A stretch of 7,975 nucleotides of DNA from CG2-30-40-21 sp043806395 (GTDB taxonomy: Bacteria; UBA9089; CG2-30-40-21): positions 1 to 7,975 of the forward strand of contig JAZDHC010000020.1 of NCBI GenBank assembly GCA_043806395.1, written 5' to 3'. The position numbers were made by a program, and so were the translations under genes. Positions 1 through 5,758 of the stretch are shown in pieces. Within the stretch, counting starts at the first letter, position 1; each line of letters opens with the position of its first letter. The notes below the pieces were generated by a model. The model was not told the origin of the DNA, made no database searches, and saw only the letters and a program-made list of their open reading frames with translations.

Positions 1-612
1 TAACATGTTCTCTGTCTGTACTATAAATTCCTCACTGCCAAGTGGTCTGCCTGTGCGAGTGTGATGACATATATCATCAACCACATCCTTGTTTAATCCA
101 CTCATCAGAAATTTTTCCCAATTTTCTACTATTGATAACAATGCTTTTGTCTTGATCAGCTTATCATCTTTACCTGTCATGTGTGCATTAGCACTTGACC
201 ACTCGTACTCCCACGGCATTTGTACTAACTTTGCTCGTACAGGGTTCAGTTCTATGTACCTTGCTGTTGCTAAAAGATACCGTTCATCCATTGGGAATGA
301 TGCAAAACGCCCCTGCCACAAATACCCTTGCCATCCTTCACGGAAGTTTATCATGCGTGTGTATCGGCGATGTGCTTCTCCTATCCCTCGGGATAGACTT
401 TCATCTGATTTTGGCACCGCAATCAGATGAACATGATTAGGCATCAAACAGTACGCCCATATCTCTACACCACTTTTCCTGCACTCCTCTCTCATCAACT
501 CAATGTAGAGTTCATAGTCCTCTTGACAAAAGAAAACCTCCTGACGGCGATTGCCTCGCTGGGTAATGTGATGAGGTATATATGGAATAACAACTCTCTT
601 TATTCGTGCCAT
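1..612 (-). CDS. REP-associated (RAYT / IS200-like, Y1) transposase, 3' end cut by window
   Basis: Reading the minus strand from the ATG at 612 gives 204 codons with no stop down to base 1, so the C-terminus lies outside the window. The product matches the Y1 transposase family (single-strand DNA nicking and joining by an HUH nuclease). Visible features are the start MARIKRVVIPYIPHHITQRGNRRQ (residues 1-24, typical for RAYTs), the metal-binding HUH motif in MPNHVHLI (His60, His62) and the probable nucleophile Tyr84 in HRRYTRMIN. These are followed by the family signature GYLWQGRF (96-103) and RYIELNPVRA further on. The usual family length is roughly 200-320 aa, so little may be missing. RAYTs are domesticated or short IS200 relatives that act on palindromic REP sequences, and a repeat cluster lies just behind this gene. 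No frameshift is visible. The start is well supported by the conserved N-terminus and the promoter at 619-647. Confidence 0.93.
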   Translation of the reverse strand, partial: MARIKRVVIPYIPHHITQRGNRRQEVFFCQEDYELYIELMREECRKSGVEIWAYCLMPNHVHLIAVPKSDESLSRGIGEAHRRYTRMINFREGWQGYLWQGRFASFPMDERYLLATARYIELNPVRAKLVQMPWEYEWSSANAHMTGKDDKLIKTKALLSIVENWEKFLMSGLNKDVVDDICHHTRTGRPLGSEEFIVQTENML

Positions 613-618
613 AAACTT

Positions 619-647
619 ATTATAACATAGATAGGATAAGTTGTCAA
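619..647 (-). promoter_or_regulatory. Perfect sigma-70 promoter of the transposase gene, leaderless geometry
   Basis: On the minus strand TTGACA (647-642) and TATAAT (624-619) are separated by exactly 17 bp. Only six bases (AAGTTT) lie between TATAAT and the ATG at 612, so the predicted transcription start coincides with the A of the start codon. There is no room for a Shine-Dalgarno site, so the mRNA should be leaderless or nearly so. Confidence 0.85.
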
Positions 648-655
648 GCTAAAAT

Positions 656-732
656 TAAGTATTGTGTCCCCTAATTTTTAAGTATTGTGTCCCCTAATTT
701 TTTTGTCCCCTAATTTTTTTTCCCTAATTTTT
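656..732. repeat. Cluster of GTCCCCTAATTTT repeats behind the transposase gene
   Basis: Two near-identical 23-bp units run in tandem (starting at 656 and 679, both TAAGTATTGTGTCCCCTAAT). Two shorter copies follow: GTCCCCTAATTTT from 705 and CCCTAATTTT from 722. The copies shrink step by step away from the gene. On the minus strand the unit contains AATTAGGGGACACAATACTT. From memory, similar sequences accompany IS200/RAYT genes in several candidate-phylum genomes. This is probably the end region recognised by the neighbouring transposase. Confidence 0.8.
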
Positions 733-735
733 GTG

Positions 736-965
736 TAAAATGTTTTCTTTGCCCTTTTTACCCTCTCCAATTCGTATAACTCAAAAATCTTCAAGCTTCT
801 CAAATTTTAGTCAACTTTTTACTTGACGAAAAGATTAATCATATGCTATAATTCAGAAAATATAAGATAACAATCATTTTTGGCTAATAATGATAGAATA
901 TTCCACATCTAATTAAAATGGGCAGAAAAGCAAATTCCTATCAACTCAACTCAACGATTAGGATA
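736..965. other. AT-rich intergenic stretch without a gene
   Basis: No open frame with a recognisable product, RNA gene or strong palindrome was seen here. The only supportable site is the promoter-like pair at 823-852. Confidence 0.6.
823..852 (+). promoter_or_regulatory. Sigma-70-like promoter TTGACG-18-TATAAT
   Basis: TTGACG (823-828) and TATAAT (847-852) are spaced by 18 bp, which is one mismatch from consensus. Transcription would start near 859, about 105 bp before the DUF167 remnant and 330 bp before the membrane protein. It is the best visible promoter for both. Confidence 0.65.
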
Positions 966-1173
966 ATGAAAATATTGCATTTGAATGTAAAACTCCAGCC
1001 ATCAAGTTGGGCAGCCGGTTGATGGCAAGGCAAACAAGGCATTGATAAATCTTCTGGCTAAGGAACTGGGTGTGAAAAAGGCACAAGTGTCCATAACCTC
1101 AGGTCAGACCTCACGGTTGAAGAGGGTGCAGGTTCAGGTAGAGGATGGGGTGAAATTGCCTGAGTGGAGTTGA
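966..1173 (+). pseudogene. DUF167/YggU-family gene with internal deletion and frame change
   Basis: An ATG at 966, with AGGA just ahead at 959-962, opens a short frame, MKILHLNVKLQPSS. This matches the first strand of DUF167 proteins (LxVxxQPxxS). That frame stops at TGA 1020-1022. In another frame from about 1012 to the TGA at 1171-1173, the family's conserved second half is intact: QPVDGKANKALINLLAKELG, then KKAQVSITSGQTSRLKRVQV, ending in LPEWS. PVDGKAN and SGxxSRxK are the family signatures. Compared with E. coli YggU, about 18 residues between QPxxS and PVDGKAN are missing, and the two halves are in different frames. A deletion of about 55 bp therefore explains the damage better than a single-base sequencing error. 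The function of the family is unknown. The remnant ends 15 bp before the next gene and in the same frame as it, so the two were probably co-transcribed. Confidence 0.8.
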
Positions 1174-1188
1174 GGTCAGACGAACTGC

Positions 1189-3486
1189 ATGAAAAACACA
1201 ACGATTTTCAAGTATATTTACATGGTTGGATTTGCCGCATTTCTGGCGTTAACCCTGGAAATATTGTTTGCTCATTTAGTTACAATACTCTTTGGCGGAC
1301 AATTGTATTATTTGATTTTTTCCTTAGCCATTCTTGGGATAGGCATTGGAAGTTCAAGTGCCTATTTTCTCAGGAACAGGTTTTCGTCCACCTCCAAACA
1401 CACACTTTTTTCGTTTGTTCACTGGTGTTTTATCGCCATTTTACTCTTCACACTGATTGCCCTTTGTGTTCAATTAAATCTTGGAATACATCTATGGTGG
1501 CCTTTGATCACATGCCTAATCTTCCTTCCTTTTTTCTTTGTGGGAATAATCCTTGGTACAGTATTTGATCAATTGCCTGTAAGCCCAACTGTTCTCTATG
1601 GAATTGATCTCCTCGGTGGCTGTCTCGGTGTTATCACTGCATTACTTTTACTCCATTATCAGGGTGGCATCCAATCAATCAGGTTGTTTCTCTTTCTGAC
1701 AGCAATAATATGGCTGTTAGTTTCGCTCTTTGTTAAAAGACACCGATTAAAATTAATCTTAAGTGGAATTCTTTTTATAGTGATTCTTTTCATGAACAGC
1801 CAATCTTATGAGCTTAATTATCAGTTGCTATATCCTGAACATAATTCTCTGGGTATGGTTCTTCAGGACAAGGGGCAGGATGAGGACAAAACCCCTGCTG
1901 AGGTACTTGATTATGGCTGGAATGAATACGGAAGAGTGGATATTATTGGCAACATGGAAGATGAGTGTCTTTATGCCTATATAAATGGACGAACACCGGC
2001 ATGGATGCTTTGGTTTGATGGGAATATCAAGCAAGTTCGACAAAACCACGAAGATGCACTTGTTGCCCTGCCTATGATTATTCGTCAACCCAAAAAGGTT
2101 TTGAGTCTTGGTTCCGGGGCAGGGTATGATACATTATTAGCTCTGGCATTTGGTGCTGAGCATGTAGATGCTGTTGAGATTAACCCATTGCTACTGAAAA
2201 TGGTGCGGAAATGGTCTAATCGCAGTGGCAAGGTCTATGATAACGATAAGGTTGACCTTTTCACAGAGGAAGCCAGAAATTTTGTCCGTAGAACAGATAA
2301 AACCTATGACCTGATTTGTTTATCACTTGTTCAAACAAAACTTCCTGAGATTTACGAAATGGGTTTAACTGAAAACTATATCTATACGGTGGAAGCATTT
2401 CAGGAATATCTGCAACACTTGAAACCAAATGGTTTGATTGCCATCTGGGTTCATGACGATGGACTGATGGCAAAGGCTATTTTGACAGGGCTTGAGGCAC
2501 TTAAAAAAGAAGGTGCGCCATATCCGGCTAATGCCAGCCATATTATTGCTCTTAGAGCTGAGAATTATAACGAGAGTTATTCTTTTTTGATCATGCTTAG
2601 CCGTACACCCTTTTCTCTCAAAGAACAGGGAACAGTTTTTATGCCCTATTCCTTTCCTGAATGGATGCCGATGCAGATTGATGCTGTCAAAAATATCCAG
2701 GAGGCAGAAGCCTTACTTCGCAGAAAAATCGATTCTGCAGAACACCCTGATATTAAGCCGAGTTCTGATGATCGTCCTTTTTTCTTCAGAGTTCATGGGC
2801 TTTACCCGGAAAATTTAAGTATTTTAGCTTTTGCACTAACAACAGGATTGATCTTAATGCTAATAATTGCCTTTGTGAAGGGTTTTAAGCCAAAAGCACA
2901 GGCAGGGAGAAGCTATTTAGCTTTGCCAGTGTATTTTGCTTTGCTGGGGATTGGTTTTATGTTGCTTGAAGTGGCAATCATGCAAAGGTTCCTTCTGTGG
3001 TTAGGCACGCCTGTGTATACATTTTCTTTACTGCTTTTTTCTCTATTGGCTGGAGCAAGCATTGGAAGTTTTCTTTCTGGAAAAATACAGAAGAAATCCA
3101 GAACTCAACTCATATTATTTTGCACAGGAATTATTGCGGTGTTTTCCTTATGCGTTATTAACTATGGTCTTCCAAAATTATTTGAGCTTACCTCAACGAG
3201 TTCTTTCAGTATGCGATTTGTATTTGCATCAATCTGTGCACTCATTCTGTCCATTCCAATGGGTATGCCATTCCCTGTAGGATTAGCAGTGGTCAGGGAA
3301 TTAAAACTAAAAGGGATTCCATGGGCATGGGGCATTAATGGTGTGGCAAGTGTTCTGGGTTCTCTTCTTGCGGTGTTGCTTGGTCAGATATGTGGGATCT
3401 CTGGTATTGTGTTTTTGGGTGCTAGTTGTTATGTTATGGTGGGATTTGTATTTTGGTTGTGTCCGAAAGATAGTGGGGATGGGTAG
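1189..3486 (+). CDS. Polytopic membrane protein with spermidine-synthase-like SAM domain
   Basis: This 765-aa protein has three parts. Residues ~8-205 form about seven hydrophobic helices. Residues ~225-520 form a soluble domain of the spermidine synthase / SAM-methyltransferase fold. Residues ~540-760 form about six or seven further helices, with conserved-looking stretches LLEVAIMQRFLLWLG, MGMPFPVGLAVV and WGINGVASVLGSLLAVLL. In the soluble domain the nucleotide-binding loop is VLSLGSGAGYD (304-314) and the acidic strand end is VDAVEINP (326-333). EEARNF (around 361) precedes YDLICLSL, where true spermidine synthases have an Asp after the strand (YDvIivDssDP). The YHE motif before the loop is also absent. 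It is therefore probably not a classical aminopropyltransferase; a membrane-bound SAM-dependent transferase of unknown substrate is likelier. ATG 1189 is the first possible start after the in-frame TGA at 1171. A GAGG lies at 1172-1175, rather far away. It converges on lptE with a 43-bp gap and no clear terminator. Confidence 0.88.
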   Translation: MKNTTIFKYIYMVGFAAFLALTLEILFAHLVTILFGGQLYYLIFSLAILGIGIGSSSAYFLRNRFSSTSKHTLFSFVHWCFIAILLFTLIALCVQLNLGIHLWWPLITCLIFLPFFFVGIILGTVFDQLPVSPTVLYGIDLLGGCLGVITALLLLHYQGGIQSIRLFLFLTAIIWLLVSLFVKRHRLKLILSGILFIVILFMNSQSYELNYQLLYPEHNSLGMVLQDKGQDEDKTPAEVLDYGWNEYGRVDIIGNMEDECLYAYINGRTPAWMLWFDGNIKQVRQNHEDALVALPMIIRQPKKVLSLGSGAGYDTLLALAFGAEHVDAVEINPLLLKMVRKWSNRSGKVYDNDKVDLFTEEARNFVRRTDKTYDLICLSLVQTKLPEIYEMGLTENYIYTVEAFQEYLQHLKPNGLIAIWVHDDGLMAKAILTGLEALKKEGAPYPANASHIIALRAENYNESYSFLIMLSRTPFSLKEQGTVFMPYSFPEWMPMQIDAVKNIQEAEALLRRKIDSAEHPDIKPSSDDRPFFFRVHGLYPENLSILAFALTTGLILMLIIAFVKGFKPKAQAGRSYLALPVYFALLGIGFMLLEVAIMQRFLLWLGTPVYTFSLLLFSLLAGASIGSFLSGKIQKKSRTQLILFCTGIIAVFSLCVINYGLPKLFELTSTSSFSMRFVFASICALILSIPMGMPFPVGLAVVRELKLKGIPWAWGINGVASVLGSLLAVLLGQICGISGIVFLGASCYVMVGFVFWLCPKDSGDG

Positions 3487-3529
3487 GGGGCAGATCGCAC
3501 AGTTATACCCGATATTATCACTTCACCTA

Positions 3530-4081
3530 TCAATCAAGTGGGCATGTAATGATGGATATTATCTCTACAACTGCCTGAGAGCATATTCTTTGACAAAGCT
3601 CTTGGGCAACTGTATCTTCTTCCTTAGCCACAAACCCTTTAGATATAAGGGTTGATGATGAGGGGATAAAATCAATAAAGTCTCCAATTACCTTTTTCCA
3701 GATTACCTCGTTTGAAGATTTTAGCATAATCATCTCTATCTGTATGAAAAGCCTGTATCTGTCAATATTATATTCATTATAAGAAACAGGAGACTTTTCA
3801 TAAATGAGTACCCTTCCCTTAACCGTTAGATCTGATGGTTGAGTATTTACTATCTGAAGTCTGCCATCATAAACAATTTCCTTAATAAACAGATTGGTAA
3901 ATATCTCTTCAAGCCCATATTGATGGCTTTCATTGGTAAACAAGGGCACAGAGATTGAGGTGACACCTCTGATAATAGGAATGGTTGTTGTATCTTTTTG
4001 AGGAATGTGGGTACAGCCTGATAAGAATATAATTATATTGATGCAAAACAATATCATTAATTTGTTATTTGAATGTCTCAT
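3530..4081 (-). CDS. lptE: LptE-like LPS-assembly lipoprotein
   Basis: The 183-aa product starts with a lipoprotein signal: MRHSNNK, a hydrophobic run, then the lipobox LSGC with Cys23 as the lipidated residue. The mature part follows the LptE pattern: SISVPLFTNES (family: I-VP-F-N-T), then GLEEIFTNLFIKEI, DGRLQIVN, a DLTVKGRVLIYEKSPVSYN strand pair, YRLFIQIEMIML, and NEVIWKK. It ends in an amphipathic helix (EEDTVAQELCQRICSQAVVEII) as in the family. LptE plugs the LptD barrel and helps deliver lipopolysaccharide to the outer membrane. The frame is open upstream to 4276, but ATG 4081 is chosen because it directly precedes the signal peptide and has AGGGGGT at 4097-4091, 9 nt away. LptD is not in the window. 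Other small lipoproteins share the general shape, so LptE is a strong assignment rather than a certain one. Confidence 0.8.
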   Translation of the reverse strand: MRHSNNKLMILFCINIIIFLSGCTHIPQKDTTTIPIIRGVTSISVPLFTNESHQYGLEEIFTNLFIKEIVYDGRLQIVNTQPSDLTVKGRVLIYEKSPVSYNEYNIDRYRLFIQIEMIMLKSSNEVIWKKVIGDFIDFIPSSSTLISKGFVAKEEDTVAQELCQRICSQAVVEIISIITCPLD

Positions 4082-4283
4082 ATTAAATTTACCCCCTGAT
4101 CGTTTCGATCGATAATGACAACCATAGCTTGTGCGTTTTTCTGTTTCGCCGTAAGGTGCCCTGGGTTCAGCCACCAAACCCGTAGGGGCAAACCTATGTG
4201 TTTGCCCAATCCCCTGTAATTGCCCAGTGCAACTTGTTCTGGACGGTTGCTTCCATAAAGCACACATCCATGGCATATTTTAT
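4082..4283 (-). ncRNA. Structured 5' leader of lptE (candidate cis-regulatory or small RNA)
   Basis: The leader from the predicted start (~4283) to the lptE ATG is about 200 nt and can form several nested pairings. CCAT (4273-4270) pairs with ATGG (4125-4122) and TGTGC (4264-4260) with GCACA (4134-4130), closing the structure. Inside it are GCAAC/GTTGC (4250-4246 with 4233-4229), GGGCAAAC/GTTTGCCC (4207-4200 with 4193-4186) and GGGTT/AACCC (just downstream of 4180). An alternative pairing is CTGGG/CCCAG. Next to the ribosome site, GATCG/CGATC (4110-4098) forms a small hairpin directly before AGGGGGT. It matches no riboswitch that I know. The ~160-nt closed unit with one large bubble is compatible with a 6S-like RNA, but this is only a guess. 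Part of it may be an inserted repeat. Confidence 0.4.
4186..4207. repeat. Small palindromic repeat GGGCAAAC-6-GTTTGCCC
   Basis: A perfect 8-bp inverted repeat encloses a 6-nt loop (4194-4199), next to CGTAGG. From memory it resembles the widespread intergenic 'CGTAGGGGC...GCCC' palindromes. The sequence GGGCAAAC-A-CAT read on the minus strand closely matches the ends of the MITE at 5507-5721 (GGGCAAAC-G-CAT). Confidence 0.7.
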
Positions 4284-4289
4284 CCCTCA

Positions 4290-4318
4290 ATTATACCCCA
4301 CATATCCTACCCTGTCAA
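4290..4318 (-). promoter_or_regulatory. Perfect sigma-70 promoter of lptE and its leader
   Basis: On the minus strand TTGACA (4318-4313) and TATAAT (4295-4290) are separated by exactly 17 bp. Transcription should start near 4283. A full-consensus promoter is unusual for an lptE gene and suggests strong, constitutive synthesis of the leader. Confidence 0.85.
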
Positions 4319-4346
4319 TCATTTTTTGTCCATCTCCACTTTTTTG

Positions 4347-4375
4347 TTGACTCCAAGCCCCAATTCTGCTACAAT
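4347..4375 (+). promoter_or_regulatory. Sigma-70-like promoter of the glycosyltransferase operon
   Basis: TTGACT (4347-4352) and TACAAT (4370-4375) are spaced by 17 bp, with one mismatch in each box. Transcription should start near 4382, giving a leader of about 47 nt. It stands back to back with the lptE promoter, the two -35 boxes being 28 bp apart. Confidence 0.75.
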
Positions 4376-4428
4376 AGTTCAATTGACTAATTTGCTACAA
4401 CCTGTCTCTACTAACTAAGGGTATTAAC

Positions 4429-5487
4429 TTGAAAAACAATGCGCAAATAACCAAAATCCTGATATTAAGAAGCGACCGCATGGGTGATATGATACTGAGT
4501 TTGCCAGCCATATCATCCATTAAGGAAAGCTATCCAAAGGCACATATAGCAATATTAATACAGGAATATACCCGTGATATTCTGTGGAATAATCCACATA
4601 TAGATGAAATAATCATTGATCATGGGCAGAACATGCTTGAATTGGCTCATCAGATAAGGGATAAAAAATTTGATCTTGCGGTTGTCCTTTATCCAAGCTG
4701 GCGAAATGGATGGCTTTGCTTTTTTGCCGGGATACCTGTTCGGGTAGGAACGGGTTATAAGCCTGTAGGGATATTATTTAACAAAAGGGCATATATTCAT
4801 CGGAGCAAAATTGTATGTCATGAGATAGATTACTGCCTGAGATTAGCAGAAAAGGCAGGGGCACGGGCAACAAGAAGAGAACTGACCCTGCGGATAAAAG
4901 ATGAGGATACGCAATATGCTCAATCATTGCTGAAAAAGCACGGTCTGTTGGGCAATTTCCCTTTGATTGGCATTCATCCTGGAAGTGGCGGCTCGGCATT
5001 GAATTGGAGCAAGGATAATTATGCCTGTTTGATTGATGGGTTAATCAAGAAATATGATGCAAGGGTAGTTATAACCGGGAGCAAGGATGAGCAAACCATG
5101 ATTGAACAAATAATCGCTGCCAGAGGTGGTGATATAACCCATGCCAAGCCAGTCAATTTAGCCGGACAGACTACAGTGGGGCAACTCATGGCTCTTTTCT
5201 CCCTTTATCATCTCTTTGTTGGACCAAGTACCGGTCCAATGCATTTGGCTGCTGGACTGGGCAAGCCAGTGATAGCCCTATTTCCACCCCTCTTATCCCA
5301 ATCACCGGCGAAATGGGGTCCTTATGGGCAGGGGCATGTGGTACTTACGCCTGAGGATGTGCAATGTAGATTACGAAAATGTAAAAAAGGGGGATGCAGG
5401 TTTTTTAATTGCATTGACAGGATTACTGCGGAAAGGGTGTTGGATGTGGCTGGAGGGATAATGAGGGAAGACAGAGGTCACAGATGA
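4429..5487 (+). CDS. Glycosyltransferase family 9 (heptosyltransferase-like)
   Basis: The 352-aa protein has the GT9 (GT-B fold) layout. The N-terminal strand and loop ILILRSDRMGDMILSLPAI contain Asp20, the position of the catalytic Asp in WaaC/WaaF. FDLAVVLYPSWRN follows in the first domain. The second domain starts at LIGIHPGSGGSALNW (His183-Pro-Gly-Ser), and the donor-binding signature VGPSTGPMHLAAGLGKP (265-280) binds the ADP-sugar. Four cysteines near the end (CRLRKCKKGGCRFFNC) are a common heptosyltransferase feature. The enzyme should transfer a heptose or a similar sugar onto the LPS core at the cytoplasmic face. The start is TTG 4429 with AAGGG at 4417-4421, 7 nt away. The first in-frame ATG (Met18) lies inside the catalytic loop, so TTG is required. 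The acceptor and the exact sugar cannot be read from sequence. It was probably followed directly by the transketolase genes before the MITE inserted. Confidence 0.9.
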   Translation: MKNNAQITKILILRSDRMGDMILSLPAISSIKESYPKAHIAILIQEYTRDILWNNPHIDEIIIDHGQNMLELAHQIRDKKFDLAVVLYPSWRNGWLCFFAGIPVRVGTGYKPVGILFNKRAYIHRSKIVCHEIDYCLRLAEKAGARATRRELTLRIKDEDTQYAQSLLKKHGLLGNFPLIGIHPGSGGSALNWSKDNYACLIDGLIKKYDARVVITGSKDEQTMIEQIIAARGGDITHAKPVNLAGQTTVGQLMALFSLYHLFVGPSTGPMHLAAGLGKPVIALFPPLLSQSPAKWGPYGQGHVVLTPEDVQCRLRKCKKGGCRFFNCIDRITAERVLDVAGGIMREDRGHR

Positions 5488-5497
5488 AGAACAACCC

Positions 5498-5506
5498 CCT
5501 GACCCC
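5498..5506. repeat. Left copy of 9-bp target duplication of the MITE
   Basis: CCTGACCCC at 5498-5506 directly abuts the left inverted end and recurs exactly at 5722-5730, directly after the right end. This is what a transposition target duplication looks like. Confidence 0.75.
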
Positions 5507-5721
5507 CAGGGCAAACGCATCTAAATTATGCAGTACAATTCATTTGTTTTTTTGTCATTCCCGTGAAAACGGGAATCTATTTGAGCAATAAATCAACATA
5601 ATCGTTAGCTTCCTGCATTCGCAGGAATGACAAACTGAATGGAAATTACTTTATACTCAATAGAGCGAAGCAATAATCATCATCTTGATGTGTTATGCAT
5701 CGTTTAGATGCGTTTGCCCTG
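5507..5721. mobile_element. 215-bp MITE-like element with 26-bp inverted ends
   Basis: The left end 5507-5532 (CAGGGCAAACGCATCTAAAT and six more bases) is the reverse complement of the right end 5696-5721 in 24 of 26 positions. Exact 9-bp direct repeats (CCTGACCCC) flank it. It has no reading frame for a transposase, so it is non-autonomous. It lies between the glycosyltransferase stop and the transketolase start. Without it and one duplication copy the gap would be 47 bp. The transposase that moved it is not in the window; the RAYT at 1-612 belongs to a different class that makes no target duplication. Confidence 0.82.
5551..5634. repeat. 84-bp double-hairpin repeat (TTTGTCATTCC ends) nested in the MITE
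   Basis: TTTGTCATTCC (5551-5561) and GGAATGACAAA (5624-5634) are perfect 11-bp inverted ends. Each end also makes its own hairpin: TTCCCGT-GAAA-ACGGGAA (5558-5575) and TTCCTGC-ATTC-GCAGGAA (5610-5627). From memory it belongs to the common 'GTCATTCCCGC...GCGGGAATGAC' interspersed repeats seen in many bacteria. Confidence 0.8.
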
Positions 5722-5730
5722 CCTGACCCC
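5722..5730. repeat. Right copy of 9-bp target duplication of the MITE
   Basis: CCTGACCCC repeats the sequence at 5498-5506 exactly and abuts the right inverted end. The match extends to ten bases if the first base of the element is counted. Confidence 0.75.
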
Positions 5731-5758
5731 CGAATTAAAGAAATGAGGATATTTTACC

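Noticed and set aside
89..630. Plus-strand frames opposite the transposase
   Set aside because: They are shadows of the minus-strand gene, which carries the HUH and Tyr motifs.
4082..4276. Upstream extension of the lptE frame (65 extra residues from ATG 4276)
   Set aside because: The extension crosses the hairpin-rich leader, has no lipoprotein or LptE character and would bury the signal peptide. ATG 4081 has a good ribosome site.
4110..4283. Known riboswitch, SRP RNA, tmRNA or RNase P RNA
   Set aside because: None of the conserved cores I know (SAM, TPP, cobalamin, c-di-GMP, SRP apical GGAAGCAGCC loop, RNase P core) could be aligned with it. 6S-like shape remains only a possibility.
4078..4290. 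A 70-aa minus-strand frame starting at TTG 4290
   Set aside because: Its start codon overlaps the -10 box TATAAT, so it would not be within the transcript, and the reading looks like translated repeat DNA.
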